Positions 59,968 to 64,000 of a DNA stretch of 64,000 bases are shown one piece after another (position 1 is the first letter of the stretch; every line of letters begins with the position of its first letter). A model generated the notes under the pieces. That model did not search any database and had not been told where the DNA came from. It was given only the letters and a program-made list of their open reading frames with translations. Origin of the DNA: a bacterium. Its GTDB lineage: Bacteria; Electryoneota; RPQS01. The stretch spans positions 62,001-126,000 of the forward strand of contig JAHDVH010000004.1 of the NCBI GenBank assembly GCA_023382385.1, read 5' to 3'. The position numbers and the translations under genes are program-made.

Positions 59968-60423
59968 ATGGGAACCAAACATCAGGGCAGCGCGTCAGAA
60001 GTGAGAGCGCTGGACGCATACATTAAGCTCATGCGGGCAGCCGACTCGGTGACCGCGCGGGTTACTCGGGCGCTGTCGGCGCACAACCTGACAATCAGCC
60101 AGTTCGGGATCCTTGAGGCCCTGATGCACTTGGGAGAGCTGCACCAGAACGAACTTGGGCAGAAGCTCCTGAAGAGCAGCGGGAATATTACGCTGGTAGT
60201 GGACAATCTGGAGAAGCGCGGGCTGATTACCCGTGAGCGGAGCACCGATGACCGCCGCTTCGTCTGGGTGAGGTTGACCAAAGACGGCGAAGCCTACATT
60301 CAGAAGGTGTTTCCCGAGATTGTCAAGGTCATCACCCATTCGATGGTTGTCCTGTCACCTTTCGAGCAAGAGAAGATGGCCGAGTATCTGAAACAGGTCG
60401 GGCTGTCCGCCGCACAAGAATAG
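59968..60423 (+). CDS. MarR-family transcriptional regulator
   Basis: A 151-residue winged-helix regulator. The MarR core is LSAHNLTISQFGILEALMHLGELHQNELGQKLLKSSGNITLVVDNLEKRGLITRERSTDDRRFVWVRLTKDG (taken in parts), with the helix-turn-helix at about 55-80 and the basic wing DDRRF at about 91-95. N- and C-terminal helices form the dimer. ATG 59968 follows CGGAGG. The YceI gene starts 60 bp later in the same orientation, as in many genomes where MarR and YceI sit together, so it may control it. Confidence 0.93.
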   Translation: MGTKHQGSASEVRALDAYIKLMRAADSVTARVTRALSAHNLTISQFGILEALMHLGELHQNELGQKLLKSSGNITLVVDNLEKRGLITRERSTDDRRFVWVRLTKDGEAYIQKVFPEIVKVITHSMVVLSPFEQEKMAEYLKQVGLSAAQE

Positions 60424-60483
60424 ACGCATTGCATAGACGAACCATAAACAACTCAAAACACCTCTAAGAGGGAGACCACACTT

Positions 60484-61074
60484 ATGAAACTGATTCGATT
60501 GCTGCTCTTGACCGTTTTTGTCGCCGGTTCTTCGGCCCTTGCCGCAGACTGGAACCTTGACAAGTCCCACTCGTCCGTCAATTTCTCCGTGAAGCATCTG
60601 GTTGTCGCCACAGTGCGCGGTCAATTTACGGACTTTGACGGCTCCGCGAGTTTCGACCCCAAGGATCTGTCAACACTTAAGACGAATTTCACCGTGCAGA
60701 TCGCATCCGTTAATACGGATAACGAAAAGCGCGATGGTCACTTGAAGACCGGGGACTTCTTTGACGCCGAAAATCATCCGACCATGACCTTCGTCTCGAA
60801 GAAGGCCGAGCAAATCGCGCCGGGCAAGGCCAAGCTGACGGGCGACCTGACGATTCGCGGCGTCACCAAGGAAGTGACGTTTGATGTTGAAGGATTCAAT
60901 GAAGAAATCAAGACGCCGTGGGGCATGTATGCCGTCGGCGGCACGGCCACAACGACCATCAACCGTTTTGACTTCGGCGTCAGCTGGGATAACAAGATTG
61001 ACTCCGGTGGATTGGTGGCCGGTGAGAATGTCAAGATAACGCTGGATCTCGAATTCAACCGCCCGGAAGCCTAA
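60484..61074 (+). CDS. YceI-family periplasmic lipid-binding protein
   Basis: A 196-residue exported protein (signal peptide MKLIRLLLLTVFVAGSSALA). The YceI/lipocalin-like barrel starts WNLDKSHSSVNFSVKHLVVATVRGQF and includes IASVNTDNEKRDGHLKTGDFFDAENHPTMTF (partly), the GDLTIRGVTKEVTFDVE block and NRFDFGVSW. Family members bind isoprenoid or polyprenyl lipids. ATG 60484 follows GAGGGAG. It is the last gene before a terminator and probably shares the MarR transcript. Confidence 0.94.
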   Translation: MKLIRLLLLTVFVAGSSALAADWNLDKSHSSVNFSVKHLVVATVRGQFTDFDGSASFDPKDLSTLKTNFTVQIASVNTDNEKRDGHLKTGDFFDAENHPTMTFVSKKAEQIAPGKAKLTGDLTIRGVTKEVTFDVEGFNEEIKTPWGMYAVGGTATTTINRFDFGVSWDNKIDSGGLVAGENVKITLDLEFNRPEA

Positions 61075-61096
61075 GCTGGACGTGTGGTAGTTTCTG

Positions 61097-61130
61097 AGGG
61101 CGGCTCGCGGGGGGCCGCCCTTTTGTTTTC
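61097..61130 (+). terminator. Intrinsic terminator after yceI
   Basis: A GGGCGGC/GCCGCCC 7-bp stem with a 9-nt loop followed by TTTTGTTTTC. Confidence 0.8.
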
Positions 61131-61150
61131 AAAGTCTGTAACTTTGTCTC

Positions 61151-61181
61151 TTGCGTTACGTGAAGAGTTTCACTAAGTTCT
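61151..61181 (+). promoter_or_regulatory. Putative promoter of the hemerythrin/PAS gene
   Basis: TTG (61151-61153), 20 bp, TAAGTTCT (61174-61181). It gives a leader of about 28 nt to the ATG at 61216 and keeps the local spacing, but the -7 box is imperfect. Confidence 0.45.
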
Positions 61182-61215
61182 GGATAACAAAATCTATTTC
61201 TGTTGAGTGTTTGTA

Positions 61216-62697
61216 ATGTCTAAAGATTTCAATATGTTTCGATTGACTCCCGCAACCAAAGTTGGTGATTTGATAGAGGCTTTTCCATTCCTGATTGAAG
61301 AACTGGGGAACTTCAATCCGCATTATATGGCCTTGCGCGACCCGCACATGCGGCAGATGATGGCCAGTCAGGCGACGCTTGAGATTGCCGCGATGCGCGG
61401 AGGTGTCAGACTTGAAGAATTGATAAGATTCATCGCCGGAACGATTCAGGCGAAGACGGGGCGGGTGGTGTTAAGTGATTTGCCGGCGGAACAAGGTGTC
61501 AGTCCCGAACGCCTGGATGCGTTTCGCAGAATCATGGCAAAGCTGCATGACGGGGGCAATGTTGGAGAGGCGGAGCGTGAGTTTGCGGCATTAGTTCGGG
61601 AATCATCCCCGGGCGAGATTGCCGAAATGGAGCAGCATTTGATTCGCGAGGGAGTTCCGGTGTCTGATATCAAGCGGATGTGCGACGTGCATTTGCAAGT
61701 TGTGAATCCGTCGCTGAAGAAGACACCGCTGGATGTTCCGGCGGGACATCCGGTGCATACGTTCGTCTCGGAAAACCGGCTGCTGGAGCTTACAGCCACT
61801 CACCTGCGGGCAATTCTATTGGCTGCTGAAGGGAAACCTACGCGCGATAAGCACCCTGAGGCGTGGAAGGAACTCGGCACGTATCTGGAGAAGCTCTCTG
61901 AGATCGACAAACACTATCTGCGCAAAGAGCATCAGCTGTTTTCGTATCTCGAACGCTACGGATTCACAGGACCTTCCACAGTAATGTGGGCGACGCATGA
62001 CGACATTCGAGCGTACTTGAAATCCGTGCGCGAAGCCTACTCCAATCAGGATAGTGATTTCATTGCGGCGAATCTGCCGCCGCTGTTGCAAGCGGTATCG
62101 AGCATGATTCAGAAGGAGGAGTCCATTCTGCTGCCGACCGCGCTGAAGCTGCTAAAGGAAGAGGATTGGATTGCCATCAAACGCAGCGAGCACGAAATCG
62201 GCTATATGCAGGCGTTTATTCCCGGCACGGAGTGGCAACATGCGCATGTGGGGAAAATCGGCGGAGCCAAAGCCGCGGAGAGCGGATTGCTGGAGATGAA
62301 CGTGGGCGCGCTGACGTTGGAACAGGTGAATCTGATTCTGACACACCTGCCGGTTGAACTCTCGTATGTGGATGAGCACGACACGGTGCGCTACTACTCC
62401 AATCAGCAGCACAAGATTTTTGCACGGACACCGGATGCCATCGGACGCAAGGTGCAGAATTGTCACCCGCCGAAGAGCGTGCACTTAGTGAATCAGATCC
62501 TCGCGGAGTTCAGAAGCGGCAAGCGCAACGTGGCGGAATTCTGGATTCCGCTCGGCGAGATGTTCGTGCATATCCGCTATTTTGCAATTCGGGATGCCAA
62601 CGGGGCGTATCGAGGATCGCTGGAAGTGGTGCAGGATGTGGCGAAGATCCGCACACTGGACGGACAGAGGAGACTGCTGGAGGAAGAGGCAAACTGA
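61216..62697 (+). CDS. DUF1858/DUF438-hemerythrin-PAS protein
   Basis: A 493-residue cytoplasmic protein. The N-terminus (DLIEAFPFLIEELGNFNPHYMALRDPHMRQMMASQATLEIAAMRGGVRLEELIRFI, in part) is a DUF1858-type domain, and a DUF438 domain follows. A hemerythrin domain (about 180-330) has His-rich di-iron segments (HPVHTFVSENRLL, EIDKHYLRKEHQLFSYLERYGF, WATHDDIRAYL, EESILLPTAL). A PAS domain closes it (about 375-485; LPVELSYVDEHDTVRYYSNQQ to GSLEVVQDV). This order is known from DUF438 proteins linked to anaerobes and is thought to sense oxygen, NO or iron. No output domain is visible. ATG 61216 is preferred over GTG 61207. Confidence 0.9.
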   Translation: MSKDFNMFRLTPATKVGDLIEAFPFLIEELGNFNPHYMALRDPHMRQMMASQATLEIAAMRGGVRLEELIRFIAGTIQAKTGRVVLSDLPAEQGVSPERLDAFRRIMAKLHDGGNVGEAEREFAALVRESSPGEIAEMEQHLIREGVPVSDIKRMCDVHLQVVNPSLKKTPLDVPAGHPVHTFVSENRLLELTATHLRAILLAAEGKPTRDKHPEAWKELGTYLEKLSEIDKHYLRKEHQLFSYLERYGFTGPSTVMWATHDDIRAYLKSVREAYSNQDSDFIAANLPPLLQAVSSMIQKEESILLPTALKLLKEEDWIAIKRSEHEIGYMQAFIPGTEWQHAHVGKIGGAKAAESGLLEMNVGALTLEQVNLILTHLPVELSYVDEHDTVRYYSNQQHKIFARTPDAIGRKVQNCHPPKSVHLVNQILAEFRSGKRNVAEFWIPLGEMFVHIRYFAIRDANGAYRGSLEVVQDVAKIRTLDGQRRLLEEEAN

Positions 62698-62918
62698 GGA
62701 CGCGAACGGCGGAGGAAAGCTGAATCGTAGAGAGGAGCTTTCAGGCCGTTCTTGGTGTTTAATATAATACAATATTTACAAAAAGTCAAGTCTATTTCGT
62801 AAAAATGTTGTAAACATTTGGGCAATAATAAGTTATAGGTGGGTATCCGTCCGAGTCAGCTAAAGGAAAAGCGGGTCCTCTTATCGGATTATTATGCAGG
62901 ATAATGCCGCCCATTGCG

Positions 62919-62950
62919 TTGCATCCTAACCCCAAGCGGGGTATATTTTG
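62919..62950 (+). promoter_or_regulatory. Promoter of the TetR-family gene
   Basis: TTG (62919-62921), 20 bp, TATATTTTG (62942-62950). Transcription should begin near 62956, i.e. at the left edge of the palindrome. Confidence 0.6.
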
Positions 62951-62955
62951 GACTG

Positions 62956-62981
62956 AAAGTGTGAAATATTTTTCACACTTT
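62956..62981. promoter_or_regulatory. Palindromic operator, probably for the adjacent TetR protein
   Basis: AAAGTGTGAAA-TATT-TTTCACACTTT: a perfect 11-bp inverted repeat with a 4-bp centre, lying at the predicted transcription start, 38 bp before the TetR ATG. TetR repressors bind such palindromes over their own promoter. As RNA it would form a hairpin followed by TCTC, so an attenuator is a weaker alternative. Confidence 0.65.
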
Positions 62982-63019
62982 TCTCAGCAACTTTCGCCGT
63001 GCACGAGGACCGTTTGATT

Positions 63020-63775
63020 ATGACCGTTTCAAAAGTGAAGACCAGCCAGAAGAAGAGAGCCACGAAACCGATGGCCAAGCCACAGGCCCCGCGCTCTGCA
63101 AAAGGACCGGGAACTCGGAAGTTCAATCCGCAAATGTCGCCGGATCCAACGACAGCAAAAGGGAAGATCTTCGTTGAAGCCACGCGGTTGTTCTCAGAGC
63201 TGGGCTACAAGAAGGCAAGTACGAGAGCAATCGCCAGCGCCGCCGGAGTCCGGCAGGTGATGATCAATTACTACTACGGAAGCAAGGAAGAGCTTTACGA
63301 AGCGGTGTTGAAACATGAAGGCACCGCAATGCTGGGGGTCATCTTCGGCCCGGAGCCGGATCAGATGACGCTGGAAGACGTGCTCATCGGTTCGCCATTG
63401 CGCGTCATGAACGTCCTGCATGACAACCCGCAATGGGCGTCGCTCTTACGCAGGGAAATCGCGGATGGCGGGGAAAATCTGAGGCGCGTACTGCGCGAAG
63501 TGTCCGAGCACGGGCCGCTCAATGCCGGGCATAAGTTCACGTCTATTTATCGCGACGCCGTTGCTGCAGGCAAAGCCATCGATTTGCCGCCGGATGCTGT
63601 GCGGGAGTTATTGCTGATTATCGGTTACAGTGTAATTTACCTCGCGCCGCTGATTTCGATGATTGACGAGCGGGATATTCAAGATGCTTCGGTATGGAAG
63701 GAATGGACCACTACCGTCGGCACAATTCTGAGACGCGGACTGCTGATTAACCCGACCAATTCAAAAGGCAAGTGA
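63020..63775 (+). CDS. TetR-family transcriptional regulator
   Basis: A 251-residue repressor-type protein. A basic, Pro/Lys-rich N-terminal tail of about 45 residues (KKRATKPMAKPQAPRSAKGPG) precedes the TetR HTH (GKIFVEATRLFSELGYKKASTRAIASAAGVRQVMINYYYGSKEELYEAVL, in parts: TRAIASAAGV is the recognition region). The C-terminal helical domain (about 100-245) would bind the ligand and dimerise; it resembles the CecR/DUF1956-like group. I chose ATG 63020; a GTG at 62999 is possible. The perfect palindrome at 62956-62981 suggests autoregulation. Target genes are not adjacent in this window. Confidence 0.9.
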   Translation: MTVSKVKTSQKKRATKPMAKPQAPRSAKGPGTRKFNPQMSPDPTTAKGKIFVEATRLFSELGYKKASTRAIASAAGVRQVMINYYYGSKEELYEAVLKHEGTAMLGVIFGPEPDQMTLEDVLIGSPLRVMNVLHDNPQWASLLRREIADGGENLRRVLREVSEHGPLNAGHKFTSIYRDAVAAGKAIDLPPDAVRELLLIIGYSVIYLAPLISMIDERDIQDASVWKEWTTTVGTILRRGLLINPTNSKGK

Positions 63776-63808
63776 CCGCGCCCGAGCGCGTGAGATAGAG
63801 ATAACGAG

Positions 63809-63843
63809 AAGCGGCCCGCAGAAATGCGGGCCGCTTGCCTTTG
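63809..63843. terminator. Bidirectional terminator at the TetR/OmpA-family boundary
   Basis: A perfect 12-bp stem AAGCGGCCCGCA/TGCGGGCCGCTT with a GAAA loop, followed by GCCTTTG. It lies between convergent genes. Confidence 0.8.
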
Positions 63844-63856
63844 ATAGCAGGTCGTG

Positions 63857-64000
63857 CTACTTGGTGCGCACGAAATCGATGCGGCGATTCATCTGACGAC
63901 CTTCTTCGGTGTCGTTGGTCGCCACGGGCTTGTCGGGACCGAAGCCCTTGGTGGTGATGCGAGCGGCATCAATGCCCTTGGCAACAAGCCAAGCCTTCAC
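63857..64000 (-). CDS. OmpA/Pal-family peptidoglycan-binding protein, C-terminal end
   Basis: Only the last 47 residues are inside the window. They read LVAKGIDAARITTKGFGPDK, then PVATNDTEEGRQMNRRIDFV, and end RTK. That is the end of the OmpA-C fold: the GxGxxxP turn and the NRRIxF strand with the Arg that helps bind the diaminopimelate of peptidoglycan. The protein would be an outer-membrane or periplasmic anchor to the wall, but its N-terminal part and start lie beyond 64000. It is on the minus strand, convergent with the TetR gene. Confidence 0.85.
   Translation of the reverse strand: MKAWLVAKGIDAARITTKGFGPDKPVATNDTEEGRQMNRRIDFVRTK

Larger units (their letters stand above)
62698..63019. 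other. 322-bp intergenic stretch: promoter and operator of the TetR gene
   Basis: AT-rich. Contains the promoter (62919-62950) and the palindromic operator (62956-62981) of the TetR gene. No ORF or RNA gene is supported in the first 200 bp, and no terminator is evident after the hemerythrin/PAS gene. Confidence 0.6.

Noticed and set aside
1-64000. tRNA, rRNA, CRISPR arrays and replication origins.
   Set aside because: No T-loop/anticodon pattern, conserved rRNA segment, regularly spaced repeat or DnaA-box cluster was seen, although a covariance search would be more sensitive than reading by eye.

Overview
The window is dense bacterial chromosome of roughly mid-50s percent GC (by eye). I find no rRNA, tRNA, CRISPR array, transposase or phage gene. 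Several features point to an uncultured Gram-negative lineage of the FCB group or a neighbour (for example Zixibacteria- or KSB1-like; inference only). Five secreted proteins end in a Por/type IX-like sorting domain with a YPNPFN-type or closely related motif. Outer-membrane genes (two Omp85 barrels, TamB, a cytochrome-barrel fusion) end in a C-terminal Phe or Trp-Arg. Lysine is made with DapL and DapF. Many start regions carry a promoter of the form TTG-N19/20-TATATT(T)G, which resembles the Bacteroidetes -33/-7 promoter rather than the E. coli sigma-70 one.

Layout. 1-6003, minus strand: a MacAB-like ABC export operon (adaptor, ATPase, two FtsX/MacB permeases), then a GNAT acetyltransferase and a truncated S9 peptidase. 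6180-10325, plus: an unrecognised gene pair, a long tail-anchored coiled-coil protein and a partner that may be a degenerate dynamin-like protein. 10429-18818, plus: a tightly coupled outer-membrane biogenesis operon, Omp85 - TamB - Omp85, running into pyrD and a TPR lipoprotein through stop/start overlaps. 18886-20760, minus: secreted oligoendopeptidase F. 20761-21397: a promoter and a terminator with no convincing ORF between them, a small-RNA candidate. 21398-27859: secreted beta-helix, tandem-repeat and Cys-rich proteins and a membrane-anchored cupredoxin-like protein. 28080-29920: HTH regulator, RRM protein with a long leader, cupin and VOC proteins.

30074-33917 is a cluster of exported redox or metal-site proteins: a thioredoxin-like protein, two choice-of-anchor-V-like proteins with an unusual CX3CH motif, and a type I copper cupredoxin with sorting domain. 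34038-40008: aldehyde dehydrogenase, DUF819 permease, Kef-type antiporter, PGPGW protein and RsgA. 40069-45124, minus: one long putative operon, dapF - dapL - GDPD - ATP-grasp - cystathionine beta-synthase. A divergent promoter drives a monoheme cytochrome/beta-barrel fusion (45338), followed by a second cupredoxin and endonuclease IV.

48309-54230 holds two tandem, roughly 900-residue secreted Cys-rich/P-domain proteins. Their last 571 bp, including the terminator, are identical, and their promoters are conserved, which points to duplication followed by recent gene conversion. 54605-64000: small secreted proteins, DmeF-like metal efflux, an NtrC-type regulator, an FMN alpha-hydroxyacid dehydrogenase, MarR, YceI, a DUF438/hemerythrin/PAS protein, a TetR regulator with a clear palindromic operator at its promoter, and the end of an OmpA-family gene. 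Functions are read from motifs alone; no database search was possible.
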